A DNA stretch of 64,000 nucleotides from Enterovibrio baiacu (GCF_004120195.1 NZ_SCHN01000008.1:285973-349972); one strand, 5' to 3'; positions 51,138 to 60,496 are shown, numbered from the stretch's first letter. Notes: generated by a model from the letters alone, not told the origin. Numbers and translations are program-made.

Positions 51138-53993
51138 ATGAAATTAACCAAACGCTCTGACTCAGTCAGCAAGGATGAAAAACAGCTTGGGGTATCTCGT
51201 CGAACCTTTATGCGCAATTCAACCTTGGCCACCGCAGGCGGCATCGCAGCGGCGGGCATGTTTGCGCCCGGCATGATGAAAAAAGCAACTGCCAAAGACG
51301 TTGACCCCAACAAACCTGTCGAAGTGAAACGTACCATATGCTCGCATTGCTCCGTGGGCTGTGGCGTCTATGCATACGTACAAGATGGCGTATGGACTGA
51401 GCAAGAACCGGCATTCGATCATCCTTTCAATGCCGGAGGCCACTGCGCCAAAGGTGCAGCGTTGCGTGAGCACGGACACGGCGAACGCCGACTGAAATAC
51501 CCGATGAAGCTGGTCGATGGTAAGTGGCAGAAAATTACGTGGGATCAAGCTATCGACGAAATCGGCGACAAAGTGATGGATATTCGCAAAGAATCGGGAC
51601 CCGATTCTGTGTATTTCCTCGGGTCGGCGAAACACAGCAATGAACAGGCATATTTATTCCGCAAAATGGCGTCACTTTGGGGCACCAACAATGTCGATCA
51701 CCAAGCCCGGATTTGTCACTCCACCACGGTAGCAGGTGTGGCCAATACGTGGGGCTACGGCGCCATGACCAATTCTTTTAATGACATGCATAACTGCAAA
51801 TCCATGTTGTTTGTTGGCTCAAACCCCGCGGAAGCACACCCTGTTGCCATGCAGCATATCCTCATCGCGAAAGAAAGGAGCGGCTGCAAAATTGTCGTCG
51901 CCGATCCGCGCCGCACCCGCACTGCCGCAAAAGGTGACCACTTCGTGCAATTGCGTCCGGGAACGGACATCGCCTTCATTTGGGGGCTGCTCTGGCACAT
52001 TTTCGACAATCAGTGGGAAGACAAAGAATTCATTCGCCAGCGCGTGTTTGGTATGGATGAAATCCGCCAAGAAGTTGCGAAGTGGACACCAGAAGAAGTC
52101 GAACGCGTGTCCGGTGTCGGGCGCGAAGACATGTACAAAGCCGCGAAAATTCTCTCTGAAAATCGTCCGGGCTGTGTCGTGTGGTGCATGGGCGGCACGC
52201 AACATACGACGGGTAACAACAACACCCGTGCCTACTGCGTCCTTGAACTGGCGCTAGGTAACATGGGTAAATCTGGCGGCGGTGCAAACATCTTCCGTGG
52301 TCACGATAACGTGCAAGGTGCGACCGATTTAGGCGTGCTCTCTCACACCCTGCCTGGGTATTACGGTCTCTCCGACGGCGCATGGAAGCACTGGTCACAA
52401 GTGTGGGATGTGGATTTAACTTGGATTCAAGATCGCTTCGACCCAACGGTATACAACGGGTCAAAACCCATTAATAGCAACGGCATTCCGGTTTCTCGAT
52501 GGATTGACGGTGTGCTGGAAGACAAAGACAAGATCGCGCAGAAAGAGAACATTCGCGCCATGTTTTACTGGGGACACGCGGTGAACTCTCAGACTCGCGG
52601 GCCTGAAATGCGCAAAGCCATGCAAAAGCTCGACATGATGGTGATTGTCGACCCGTATCCAACGGTTGCAGCGGTCATGAACGATCGTACTGATGGCGTT
52701 TACCTCCTGCCATCCACCACGCAGTTTGAGACCTTTGGCTCTGTCACTGCATCTAACCGCTCGCTGCAATGGCGCGATCAGGTAATTGAACCGCTGTTCG
52801 ATTCTAAACCTGATCACACCATCATGTATTTGCTCTCCAACAAGCTGGGTTTCTCGGATCAATTGTTCAAGCATATCGAGGTGAAAAACAATGAGCCTGT
52901 GATTGAAGACATCACCCGAGAATTCAACAAAGGCATGTGGACGATCGGTTATACCGGCCAAAGCCCAGAACGCATTAAAACTCACCAACAGAATTGGCAT
53001 ACCTTCAATTTCACGACGCTTGAGGCTGAAGGGGGACCGGTTAGCGGGGAAACCTATGGCTTGCCTTGGCCATGTTGGGGAACGCCGGAAATGAAGCACC
53101 CGGGCAGCCATATTCTTTACGACACATCCAAAGAAGTGGCGAGAGGTGGCGGTAATTTCCGCGCCCGTTTTGGCGTGGAATACGAAGGCAAGAACTTACT
53201 GGCCGTTGATAGCTATTCGAAAGGCTGTGAGCTGGAAGATGGCTTCCCAGAGTTTACCGATAAAATGCTCAAGCAGCTTGGCTGGTGGGATGAACTCACG
53301 GCGGAAGAGAAAGCGGCAGCGGAAGGCAAAAACTGGAAAACCGATCTGTCAGGCGGCATTCAGCGTGTCGCCATTAAACATGGCTGCATTCCTTACGGCA
53401 ATGCGAAAGCCAGAGCCATTGTGTGGACCTTCCCTGATCGCGTGCCGCTTCACCGTGAACCACTGTATACACCGCGTCGTGACTTGTTGCCTGAATATGC
53501 AACATGGAATGACAAAGCCGATATTTACCGTCTTCCTACCTTGTACAAGTCGATTCAAGACAACGATGTGTCGAAAGAGTACCCCATCATTCTGACCTCT
53601 GGGCGCTTGGTGGAATATGAAGGGGGCGGCGAGGAAACCCGCTCAAACCCTTGGCTTGCTGAGCTTCAACAAGAAATGTTTGTCGAAATTCACCCCGTGG
53701 ATGCGAACAACTTAGGCATTCGTGATGGTAAGGATGTGTGGGTTGAAGGGGCAGAGCAGGGCCGTGTGAAAGTGAAAGCCATGGTGACGCGCCGCGTGAA
53801 AGAAGGACTCGCATTCATGCCATTCCACTTTGGCGGCAAGTTCGAAGGTGAAGACTTGCGCTCGATATACCCAGAAGGTGCCGACCCGTATGTGATTGGC
53901 GAAGCAGCCAACACCGCCACAACCTATGGCTACGACCCTGTTACTTTGATGCAGGAAACGAAAGTCACCCTTTGCAAAATCAGCGCGGCGTAA
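51138..53993 (+). CDS. fdhA: Formate dehydrogenase catalytic subunit (Mo/W-bis-MGD, Cys-type, Tat-exported)
   Basis: 951 aa from the ATG at 51138 (GGAG, 9 bp upstream). The Tat signal SRRTFMRNS (about 20-28) exports the folded enzyme to the periplasm. An N-terminal 4Fe-4S ligand set begins at Cys68 (ICSHCSVGC). The metal ligand is Cys193 in ARICHSTTVAG, encoded by TGT; E. coli FdnG has selenocysteine at the equivalent position. The MGD-binding motifs MLFVGSNPAEAHP and the C-terminal SGRLVEYEGGGEETRSNPWLAELQ domain are intact. It oxidises formate to CO2, passing electrons to FdhB. Whether Mo or W is used is not decided here, though the local tup genes suggest W. Confidence 0.95.
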   Translation: MKLTKRSDSVSKDEKQLGVSRRTFMRNSTLATAGGIAAAGMFAPGMMKKATAKDVDPNKPVEVKRTICSHCSVGCGVYAYVQDGVWTEQEPAFDHPFNAGGHCAKGAALREHGHGERRLKYPMKLVDGKWQKITWDQAIDEIGDKVMDIRKESGPDSVYFLGSAKHSNEQAYLFRKMASLWGTNNVDHQARICHSTTVAGVANTWGYGAMTNSFNDMHNCKSMLFVGSNPAEAHPVAMQHILIAKERSGCKIVVADPRRTRTAAKGDHFVQLRPGTDIAFIWGLLWHIFDNQWEDKEFIRQRVFGMDEIRQEVAKWTPEEVERVSGVGREDMYKAAKILSENRPGCVVWCMGGTQHTTGNNNTRAYCVLELALGNMGKSGGGANIFRGHDNVQGATDLGVLSHTLPGYYGLSDGAWKHWSQVWDVDLTWIQDRFDPTVYNGSKPINSNGIPVSRWIDGVLEDKDKIAQKENIRAMFYWGHAVNSQTRGPEMRKAMQKLDMMVIVDPYPTVAAVMNDRTDGVYLLPSTTQFETFGSVTASNRSLQWRDQVIEPLFDSKPDHTIMYLLSNKLGFSDQLFKHIEVKNNEPVIEDITREFNKGMWTIGYTGQSPERIKTHQQNWHTFNFTTLEAEGGPVSGETYGLPWPCWGTPEMKHPGSHILYDTSKEVARGGGNFRARFGVEYEGKNLLAVDSYSKGCELEDGFPEFTDKMLKQLGWWDELTAEEKAAAEGKNWKTDLSGGIQRVAIKHGCIPYGNAKARAIVWTFPDRVPLHREPLYTPRRDLLPEYATWNDKADIYRLPTLYKSIQDNDVSKEYPIILTSGRLVEYEGGGEETRSNPWLAELQQEMFVEIHPVDANNLGIRDGKDVWVEGAEQGRVKVKAMVTRRVKEGLAFMPFHFGGKFEGEDLRSIYPEGADPYVIGEAANTATTYGYDPVTLMQETKVTLCKISAA

Positions 53994-54007
53994 TAGGAGA
54001 TCACGTT

Positions 54008-54613
54008 ATGGCGAATATGAAATTTCTGTGTGATACCAAGCGCTGCATAGAGTGTAACGGTTGTGTCACTGCGTGTAAGAACGCAAATTCGGAAGCGGTG
54101 GGTTGGGGCATGCAGCGTCGACGCGTTGTGACCTTGAATGATGGTGTGCCGGGGGAGAACTCGATATCGGTTGCTTGCATGCACTGTACCGATGCGCCCT
54201 GCATGGCGGTTTGCCCTGCTGACTGTTTCTATCGAACAGAAGACGGCATTGTGCTGCACAACAAAGACTTGTGCATAGGCTGCGGGTATTGCCTGTTTGC
54301 GTGCCCGTTTGGTGCGCCTCAATTTCCCAAAGAAGAGGCGTTTGGCGAGAGAGGTAAAATGGACAAATGCACCTTCTGCGCGGGCGGCCCTGAACCTGAT
54401 GGCTCGGAAGCTGAACGTGAATTGTATGGCGCGAACCGCATTGCGGAAGGCAAGCTGCCGCTTTGTGCCGAGTTCTGTTCCACCAAAGCATTGCTAGCGG
54501 GTGATGCAGCGAAAGTCTCTGACATTTTCCGCCAACGCGTGGTTGAGCGTGGCGCGAAAGGCGCAGGTTGGACCAACGGCGAAGACTTGGCTTACGACGC
54601 AACGAAAAGCTAA
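54008..54613 (+). CDS. fdhB: Formate dehydrogenase iron-sulfur subunit
   Basis: 201 aa electron-transfer subunit. The start MANMKFLCDTKRC at 54008 has GGAG eight bases upstream. Four 4Fe-4S motifs are visible: CIECNGCVTACKNANS (about 13-28), CTDAPCMAVCPADCF, CIGCGYCLFACPFGAP, and a final set in KCTFCAGGPEPDG with CAEFCSTKAL. It relays electrons from FdhA to the membrane cytochrome. It follows fdhA by 14 bp. Confidence 0.95.
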   Translation: MANMKFLCDTKRCIECNGCVTACKNANSEAVGWGMQRRRVVTLNDGVPGENSISVACMHCTDAPCMAVCPADCFYRTEDGIVLHNKDLCIGCGYCLFACPFGAPQFPKEEAFGERGKMDKCTFCAGGPEPDGSEAERELYGANRIAEGKLPLCAEFCSTKALLAGDAAKVSDIFRQRVVERGAKGAGWTNGEDLAYDATKS

Positions 54614-54662
54614 TGATTATCGACATGGCAGTGACGTTATGCGTCGCTGTTTAGGAGGAGAT

Positions 54663-55706
54663 ATGTTGAAAACATTGCTCGCCATGTTGATGGTGATAGC
54701 GACTTGCTGGGTTCCCGCCAGTGTTGCTGACGACGCGGAGTCTGTGAAGCCGTCGAAAGAAATGGTGCAATTGGTGGGCGCCGATGTGTGGCGTCAGATC
54801 CGCGCGGGGGAAGAAGGGTATACCACCTCGCAATCGCCAGAACATGGTGTGCTGATTAATACCCCTGGCGAAACCTGGTTCATTTTGAAAGAAAAATGGA
54901 TGTCACCAGCAGCGGCGGTCGCCATTTTTGGCAGTATTGCATTGGTGATCATGGCGTACGTGTTTGTTGGCCCCTTAATGCTCAGCAAACCCAGAACCGG
55001 TAAAAAGCTCAAACGCTGGTCTCGGTGGGACAGAGCGCTGCATTGGAGCATGGCGTTTACCTTCCTCACGCTTGCGTTGAGCGGCTTGATGCTGGTGTAT
55101 GGCAAACACTTTTTGAAACCCTATGTGCCAGAAGCTTTGTGGGGCGGCATCGTGATGTTGGCGAAGCAATACCATAACTACATCGGCCCATTGTTCTTCA
55201 TTTTGCTGATCTTTGTGCTCCTCAAGTGGTGGCGTAAATCTTTGTTTAATAAAACCGACGTGAGTTGGTTCATGAAGCTTGGTGGCATGGTGGGCAAACA
55301 CAAAGGCACGCACCCTTCGGCGGGTTTTTCAAATGGTGGTGAAAAAGCCATTTACTGGCTGTTGATTGTGTTTGGTGCGATTGCTGCCGTGAGTGGATTG
55401 ATTCTGGATTTCCCCATCTTCGGTCAAACGCGCAGTGACATGGAAGTGTCGAACCTCGTTCACATGGTCTCCGCGTTGATCCTGATTTGCGGGTTTGTTT
55501 TCCATATCTATATTGGCTTGTTCGGGATGGAAGGCGCGCTCGAAGGCATGGTCACGGGCGAAGTGGATGAAACCTGGGCCAAAGAGCACCATGATCTTTG
55601 GTATGAAGAACTCACGGGAGAAAAGGTGTCGCACTCGTCCGAACATGAGGATAAGTCAATGCCTGATCACAAGCCGAATATTGGAGGAGCGCCGCTCAAT
55701 GACTAA
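54663..55706 (+). CDS. fdhC: Formate dehydrogenase cytochrome b556 subunit
   Basis: 347 aa membrane anchor. The start MLKTLLAMLMVIATCWVPAS is a signal peptide, after TTTAGGAGGAGAT with a near-perfect ribosome site; a long upstream frame overlapping fdhB is spurious. Four to five transmembrane helices are apparent. Heme-ligand histidines occur in RWDRALHWSMAFTFL (about 122-136), AKQYHNYIGPLFF and VFHIYIGLF, as in the Fdo/Fdn gamma family. It passes electrons from the Fe-S subunit to quinone in the inner membrane. Confidence 0.93.
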   Translation: MLKTLLAMLMVIATCWVPASVADDAESVKPSKEMVQLVGADVWRQIRAGEEGYTTSQSPEHGVLINTPGETWFILKEKWMSPAAAVAIFGSIALVIMAYVFVGPLMLSKPRTGKKLKRWSRWDRALHWSMAFTFLTLALSGLMLVYGKHFLKPYVPEALWGGIVMLAKQYHNYIGPLFFILLIFVLLKWWRKSLFNKTDVSWFMKLGGMVGKHKGTHPSAGFSNGGEKAIYWLLIVFGAIAAVSGLILDFPIFGQTRSDMEVSNLVHMVSALILICGFVFHIYIGLFGMEGALEGMVTGEVDETWAKEHHDLWYEELTGEKVSHSSEHEDKSMPDHKPNIGGAPLND

Positions 55707-56115
55707 GCATCATAACGGGATATGGGTAGCCTATATCCTTAGCTTGCTGACGCCGTTCACCTTGATGATTTCGGGCGTGATCGCCATTGTTTATGCCGGG
55801 TATCGGTTAGATAAAGGGGAAGATTCAGACGTGGTGAATACCCATTACTATGGGTTGATTCGCACCTTCTTTCTGACCTTTACCTTCTTCGTTGTGCTGG
55901 TGGTAACCGTGGCGACATCGAATGGCATTTTGGTGGGCATCAGTGATTACTGGTACCAAAGTCCGATGATAGATCGCTTGGCCTATGCCATTCCTTTTGT
56001 GGGAATGGTGTTCGCAGTTGGTGCGATCGTGCTTTGGATTTATCGCTTAACGCAGGGCATGCAGCAGCTCAGAGATAATCATCCTTTGAGCTTTGCGAAG
56101 GGCCCAAATCTCTAA
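55699..56115 (+). CDS. Small membrane protein, DUF4870-like, at the end of the Fdh operon
   Basis: 138 aa with about three transmembrane helices (WVAYILSLLTPFTLMISGVIAI, FFLTFTFFVVLVVTV, FVGMVFAVGAIVLWIY). Its ATG overlaps the fdhC stop (ATGACTAA), so it is translationally coupled. The N-terminal pattern with VVNTHYYGLIRTFFLTF resembles the DUF4870/Tic20-like family. A role in stabilising or assembling the membrane-bound dehydrogenase is suggested only by position. Confidence 0.8.
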   Translation: MTKHHNGIWVAYILSLLTPFTLMISGVIAIVYAGYRLDKGEDSDVVNTHYYGLIRTFFLTFTFFVVLVVTVATSNGILVGISDYWYQSPMIDRLAYAIPFVGMVFAVGAIVLWIYRLTQGMQQLRDNHPLSFAKGPNL

Positions 56116-56134
56116 GCCCTACTGACAGAGATTT
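56106..56134 (+). other. Hairpin at the end of the formate dehydrogenase operon
   Basis: AAATCTCT (56106-56113) pairs with AGAGATTT (56127-56134) with a 13-nt loop. The 5' arm overlaps the last stop codon. No T-run follows directly, so it is a weak terminator or a 3' stabiliser at best. Confidence 0.4.
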
Positions 56135-56291
56135 AGATGAAAAAACCGGCTTACTTAGGTGGGCCTTTTTGCATGCGAAGTGACGTTCTATATGCAACTG
56201 AACAAGGCTTGCGCAAACGATTGCTTTGAGCTTTTCTTTCTCCGCATTTTCGCTATGATGCGCGTCTCTCAACTGCTTGGAATGTTCCAAA

Positions 56292-57053
56292 ATGCGTAAT
56301 TTCTCCTTGGTGTGTTCGCTTTTCCTGTCCCTGATTTCGCTTAATGCCTTCGCGGTTCAGCCTATTGCCATCATGGGCGCAATGGATGCTGAAATTGAAA
56401 AACTATTGCCGGAAATTCAACACCGTAAGACACACACTGTGTCTGCAAATACGTATTACACTGGCGAGATTGCAGGAAAACCTGTGGTAGTAACCCGCTC
56501 GGGTGTGGGCAAAGTGAATGCTGCCATTACAACGTACGTGCTGATTAATCACTTTGACGCTGACCGAATCATTTTTACTGGAATTGCAGGTGCAGCCAGC
56601 CCTGAGCTCAATGTGGCCGATGTAGTGGTGTCTTCTGCACTCGTGCAGCACGACGTTGACCTTACTGTATTTGGTGCGCCAAAAGGCCAGCTAAGCGGCT
56701 ACGATGACAGATTCTTTTATGCCGACGAAACGCTTCAGAAGTTGGCACTAGAGGCGGCGAAAGCGTCGATCGGTGAGAAGCGCGTGCACCTTGGTGTGAT
56801 TGCAACAGGTGATCAATTCATTGCCGACAAAGGCGCAGTGAAAATGCTACGCGAAGAGTTTGATGCCATGGCGGTAGAAATGGAAGGGGCGGCCGTTGCT
56901 CAGGTCACGGACATGTTTGATGTTCCGTTGGTGGTTATCCGCACCATCTCCGACAAGGCTGATGGCTCAGCACACATGGTGTATGCAGAGGCGAAGCAAG
57001 TGACGGCGGATAATTCTGTGGCGATTACGTTAAAGATGATGAATACGCTGTAA
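56292..57053 (+). CDS. mtnN: MTA/SAH nucleosidase-family protein with an export signal
   Basis: 253 aa from the ATG at 56292. The first 18-19 residues (MRNFSLVCSLFLSLISLNAFA) look like a signal peptide, after which the nucleosidase fold starts PIAIMGAMDAEIEKL. Catalytic features seen: Glu in MGAMDAEIE, the VEMEGAAVAQV ribose-binding motif (about 194-204) and RTISDKADGSA with the catalytic Asp. It should cleave 5'-methylthioadenosine or S-adenosylhomocysteine, but in the periplasm. The plain cytosolic MtnN starts at the equivalent of PIAIMGA. It is single, with its own promoter after the Fdh operon. Confidence 0.85.
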   Translation: MRNFSLVCSLFLSLISLNAFAVQPIAIMGAMDAEIEKLLPEIQHRKTHTVSANTYYTGEIAGKPVVVTRSGVGKVNAAITTYVLINHFDADRIIFTGIAGAASPELNVADVVVSSALVQHDVDLTVFGAPKGQLSGYDDRFFYADETLQKLALEAAKASIGEKRVHLGVIATGDQFIADKGAVKMLREEFDAMAVEMEGAAVAQVTDMFDVPLVVIRTISDKADGSAHMVYAEAKQVTADNSVAITLKMMNTL

Positions 57054-57057
57054 GCAC

Positions 57058-57084
57058 AAAAAAGCGCGGGTTTTCGCCCGCGCT
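57058..57084 (-). terminator. Terminator after pseI
   Basis: AGCGCGGG (57063-57070), loop of six, CCCGCGCT (57077-57084). On the minus strand it is followed by a T-run, ending the pse operon. In the plus direction a T-run is missing, so mtnN termination here is weak. Confidence 0.85.
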
Positions 57085-57106
57085 GATGTTGGCATTTAAA
57101 CGCAAA

Positions 57107-58162
57107 TTACACCTTATCAATCAAATCCCAGTTCAGCGCGGTACCGAACGGAATGTCCGTTTTGGCGGTCTTGCCAAGAACGTCATCATAGAATTTGGGC
57201 GCTAAGCCAAAGCCCGGCCTGACACTTCGCACGTTATGTGCGGTGAAGGTGTCGCCTGCTTTCATTGGCTGACTGACATACAGAGAGCGGCGAAACTGCT
57301 TATTCCCTTTTTCAGCGTCTTTGAGCTGATAACCTGCTTGGCCTAACGCTTGCCAAGCGGTGTCAGTATCTCGGCATAACGTTGCGAGTTCGTCAGGCTC
57401 TAACGAGAAGGTTGAGTCTGGCCCAGGGTCATTGCGGCTCAAGGTGACATGCTTTTCTATCACCGAAGCCCCTAGCGCAACGGCAGTGACAGATACGGTT
57501 GTGCCGAGGGTATGATCGGAAAGGCCTGTTATTACACCAAAGCGTTCTGCTAAATCAGGAATGGTACGCAAATGGCTTTGCGATGCTGGCGCAGGGTAGG
57601 CGCTGATGCAATGCAGCAACACCAATTCTTGGCAGCCGTTGTCCTTTGCTGTAGCTACGGCTTCCGCTATTTCTTGATCGTTTGCCATGCCCGTTGAAAT
57701 GATCATGGGCTTGCCCGTTTGTGCCACGTAACGGATCAGCGGTAAATCGATGGCTTCGAACGAGGCAATTTTATAGGCAGGTGCGTTGAGATCTTCGAGC
57801 AGATCAACGGCAGTGAAATCGAACGGCGAGGAAAACAGCGTAATGTCCAGTTCGCGTGCTTTATCAAACAACGGTTTGTGCCAATCAAATGGAGTATGGG
57901 CTTCTTGGTACAAATCATACAGTGAGCGCCCATCCCAGAGCCCGCCGTGAATCTGAAATGCCTCTGCGTCGCAATTCAAGGTAATGGTGTCGGCAGTGTA
58001 AGACTGCATTTTCACTGCATCCGCCCCAGCGCGTTTCGCCATGGCGAGGGTTTGAAAGGCGCGTTCCAACGAACCATTATGGTTCGCAGACATTTCAGCA
58101 ATGATGTAAGGCTTGTGGTCGGGGCCAATCTTGCGTCCATCAATCGTAATGAATTGGGTCAT
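57107..58162 (-). CDS. pseI: Pseudaminic acid synthase
   Basis: 351 aa enzyme condensing 6-deoxy-AltdiNAc with phosphoenolpyruvate to pseudaminic acid, the last sugar-forming step. An NeuB-type TIM barrel (about 15-270) has YIIAEMSANHNGS, DAVKMQSYTADT, KIASFEAIDLPLIR and GLSDHTLG, and a C-terminal SAF/antifreeze-like domain holds RRSLYVSQPMKAGD. PseI rather than sialic acid NeuB is chosen because of the surrounding pseB-H genes. It is the final gene of the minus-strand operon. Confidence 0.93.
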   Translation of the reverse strand: MTQFITIDGRKIGPDHKPYIIAEMSANHNGSLERAFQTLAMAKRAGADAVKMQSYTADTITLNCDAEAFQIHGGLWDGRSLYDLYQEAHTPFDWHKPLFDKARELDITLFSSPFDFTAVDLLEDLNAPAYKIASFEAIDLPLIRYVAQTGKPMIISTGMANDQEIAEAVATAKDNGCQELVLLHCISAYPAPASQSHLRTIPDLAERFGVITGLSDHTLGTTVSVTAVALGASVIEKHVTLSRNDPGPDSTFSLEPDELATLCRDTDTAWQALGQAGYQLKDAEKGNKQFRRSLYVSQPMKAGDTFTAHNVRSVRPGFGLAPKFYDDVLGKTAKTDIPFGTALNWDLIDKV

Positions 58163-58731
58163 AGTATCTTGCTCTGCTGCGAGTTAGATGGGCGTTGTTG
58201 TCTGATGTTTGGCTCGCGTAAACGCCACACATCGATGGTTAATGCGAAATCGACGTAGGGAATGGCGTTCTCGTCTGGGTCATATGCAATGGCTTCGCCA
58301 ATCTTGCTAAAACCGAGTTTGTTGTGCAAGTGGAGCACTTTCGGATTGATGGTTAACACGCGACTATCAACTTGCTTTAGACCCAAGGAGTCAAAAGCAT
58401 GGTTCAAGGCAGCATGCAGCATGACAAACCCAACGCCTGCAGGCGCATTGGGGGCTTTATAGAACCCCCATTCTGCGCGCCTGTTTTCTTGGTTTATGTC
58501 TGTGAACGACACCATGCCGATATCTGTACCGTCAATACTCACCACATAAAAGCGCTTCGTATCATCACGCTGCACGCGTTCAAACCATGCGGCGTGCTCA
58601 TCGGGCTTGATCTCGTGAGTGGTAAACATCTTCTCGCGTGTTTCCGGGGCGTTTCGCCATTGACGAACCACATCTAGGTCGGTTTTGGTCATGGGGCGTA
58701 GCGACACCGCCGCTGAGGTATTTAGCTGCAC
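58159..58731 (-). CDS. pseH: PseH acetyltransferase
   Basis: 190 aa GNAT-fold enzyme N-acetylating UDP-4-amino-4,6-dideoxy-AltNAc in pseudaminic acid synthesis. The GNAT acetyl-CoA region is APAGVGFVMLHAALNHAFDSLG (about 91-112), and the C-terminal half carries VDSRVLTINPKVLHLHNKLGFSK. It overlaps pseI by 4 bp and pseG by 10 bp. Name by position and family similarity. Confidence 0.9.
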   Translation of the reverse strand: MQLNTSAAVSLRPMTKTDLDVVRQWRNAPETREKMFTTHEIKPDEHAAWFERVQRDDTKRFYVVSIDGTDIGMVSFTDINQENRRAEWGFYKAPNAPAGVGFVMLHAALNHAFDSLGLKQVDSRVLTINPKVLHLHNKLGFSKIGEAIAYDPDENAIPYVDFALTIDVWRLREPNIRQQRPSNSQQSKIL

Positions 58732-59798
58732 GAGGAGGTGGCCTCCATGGCATCAACCACGCGGTTTGCGCCTTCGCCATCAATGTCCGATTCGGGCAAT
58801 CGCCAAGGTAAGGTTCCCCAATGCTCTGCAAGCCATGCAAGCTCATTGGTGTAGTACGCAGCTGTGGTTGCGTCGCTGACACCGAGGTAACGGTAAAGCC
58901 CGGATTTCGCAAGGTGTTCAGCCATTTCACGCTGGTTCTCTGCCACGGAAACCAATGTACTTGGTAAGCGTAAGCAGGTGCGTTCGATAGCACTGACCCC
59001 GGCACCACCAAACGCATAGCGAGAATGCGCCAGTTCGGTTTCAAAGTCGGGCAGGCTCTTTACCAGGGTGACAAAGGCGGGTAATGGCTTCTCTAGCAAC
59101 TCTGCTTCCCTTGGGTTCGACATGCCGTAAACCAGCACCACTCGAAAGGGCAAGCTCGGGATCTGTTGGCAAGCCGAGAGAAGTTTCAAACACTCGCCAG
59201 TGGGATCCGTGCCGCTAAAAAATGCGATAACTTGGTTCTTGATGTCTTCTAAGCGTGTTTCTCTGAGAGAGGCAAAGCTATCGCGCAGTAACGCGAACTT
59301 TGGGCCAAGTAATTGCTGGCTCGATGAAGGCACCAAAGCGTGATAGCGATTTTCGAAATCAGGCCAAGGGTTGTGGTCAAAAAGAATATCGCAGTTATGT
59401 TGACGATTGGCGAGATCATCGATGGCGAAGATGTTTGCGCCTTGGCGTTTCACCAACGATTGCCACTGGGTATCCAGCGCATAGTGATCGAACACCACCC
59501 AATCAAAAGGTGTGTCTTTTAGAGCAGCAAGACACTGATTCGCATCTTCCTCTTGGCTTACGCCCAGCCAGTGTTGGTAGTCATTACGGTCAAGGCTAAC
59601 CACGTCTTCTATCGCGGGCAAGGCAATCACTGTGATGCCTTGCTGACGACAATAATCAATCAGGTTACCCGTTAACTCGCGACTCAGCAGGGTGACGGTG
59701 TGGTGGCGTTCAAGGAGCTTTTTCGCCAACACCAAGCAGCGCATCACATGGCCTGTACCAATTTGGTTTGAGGCATCAACACGGATAACGACGTTCAC
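58722..59798 (-). CDS. pseG: PseG UDP-sugar hydrolase
   Basis: 358 aa GT-B-like hydrolase that removes UDP from UDP-2,4-diacetamido-2,4,6-trideoxy-altropyranose, producing the substrate of PseI. The N-terminal motif is IRVDASNQIGTGHVMRCLVLAKKL (about 5-28). WVVFDHYALDTQWQ and FFSGTDPTGECLKLL are further family motifs. It lies between pseF (4-bp overlap) and pseH. Confidence 0.92.
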   Translation of the reverse strand: MNVVIRVDASNQIGTGHVMRCLVLAKKLLERHHTVTLLSRELTGNLIDYCRQQGITVIALPAIEDVVSLDRNDYQHWLGVSQEEDANQCLAALKDTPFDWVVFDHYALDTQWQSLVKRQGANIFAIDDLANRQHNCDILFDHNPWPDFENRYHALVPSSSQQLLGPKFALLRDSFASLRETRLEDIKNQVIAFFSGTDPTGECLKLLSACQQIPSLPFRVVLVYGMSNPREAELLEKPLPAFVTLVKSLPDFETELAHSRYAFGGAGVSAIERTCLRLPSTLVSVAENQREMAEHLAKSGLYRYLGVSDATTAAYYTNELAWLAEHWGTLPWRLPESDIDGEGANRVVDAMEATSSCS

Positions 59799-60496
59799 AG
59801 CTCGCCTCGCTGAGAGAGAATTTCATAAAGCATTTCGGCGCGCACCCAATCGTCGGGCTCGTCGATATCTTGAACACGAAAGTGTGGGATCTGAACTGAT
59901 TTTGAGTGCGGAGCAAAAATGGGTAACCCAGAGACAAAGGCGCTTGGCTTGCCCCAATAGAACATCCCTGCATCGTGGAATGCAGGTTCTAAATCTTGTG
60001 AACGCGTAGAGAAATGCTCCGGCCAGAACATTTCCACATTGCCTTCATTGTTCATGCGAATACTGCGTTGGATAGGGAAAGAAAAACGCGTGCTAGCAAA
60101 GGTATATTGGGTGTCGTTTCCTGTCAGTAAGGCTAACCCTTCTTCAAGATCTGACGGGCGAGTAAATGGCACAGTCGCGTAAAGGCAACACACTGCGCTG
60201 AGGGCGCGTTCATCATTGTCTTCAAGCCACTCAATCGCATGTTTAATGACATCCAGTGTCGTGGCATGGTCGTTGGCGATATCGTCAGGGCGAACGAAGG
60301 GAACTTCTGCGCCGAATGCTAGCGCGACGCGGGCGATCTCATCGCTGTCTGTGGAGACGATGATGCGGTCGAATAATTCGGACTTTTTCGCCACATCAAT
60401 GGCATAGGCGATAATAGGCTGACCGATGAAGGTCTTCAGGTTTTTTCCCGGAATACGTTTGCTGCCACCGCGAGCAGGGATGATACAGACGTTCAT
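59795..60496 (-). CDS. pseF: Pseudaminic acid cytidylyltransferase
   Basis: 233 aa enzyme that activates pseudaminic acid with CTP to CMP-pseudaminic acid. The NTP-transferase motif IIPARGGSKRIPGKNLKTF (about 5-23), IIVSTDSDEIARVA and the C-terminal IDEPDDWVRAEMLYE are characteristic. It is placed 9 bp after pseC in the operon. Confidence 0.93.
   Translation of the reverse strand: MNVCIIPARGGSKRIPGKNLKTFIGQPIIAYAIDVAKKSELFDRIIVSTDSDEIARVALAFGAEVPFVRPDDIANDHATTLDVIKHAIEWLEDNDERALSAVCCLYATVPFTRPSDLEEGLALLTGNDTQYTFASTRFSFPIQRSIRMNNEGNVEMFWPEHFSTRSQDLEPAFHDAGMFYWGKPSAFVSGLPIFAPHSKSVQIPHFRVQDIDEPDDWVRAEMLYEILSQRGEL

Noticed and set aside
51714-51716. Possible selenocysteine codon in fdhA
   Set aside because: The codon at the metal-ligand position is TGT, not TGA, so no selenocysteine machinery is implied.
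56147-56172. Terminator-like sequence after the Fdh operon
   Set aside because: An A-run, GGC/GGGCC and T5 are present, but the bases between do not pair well enough for a clear stem.
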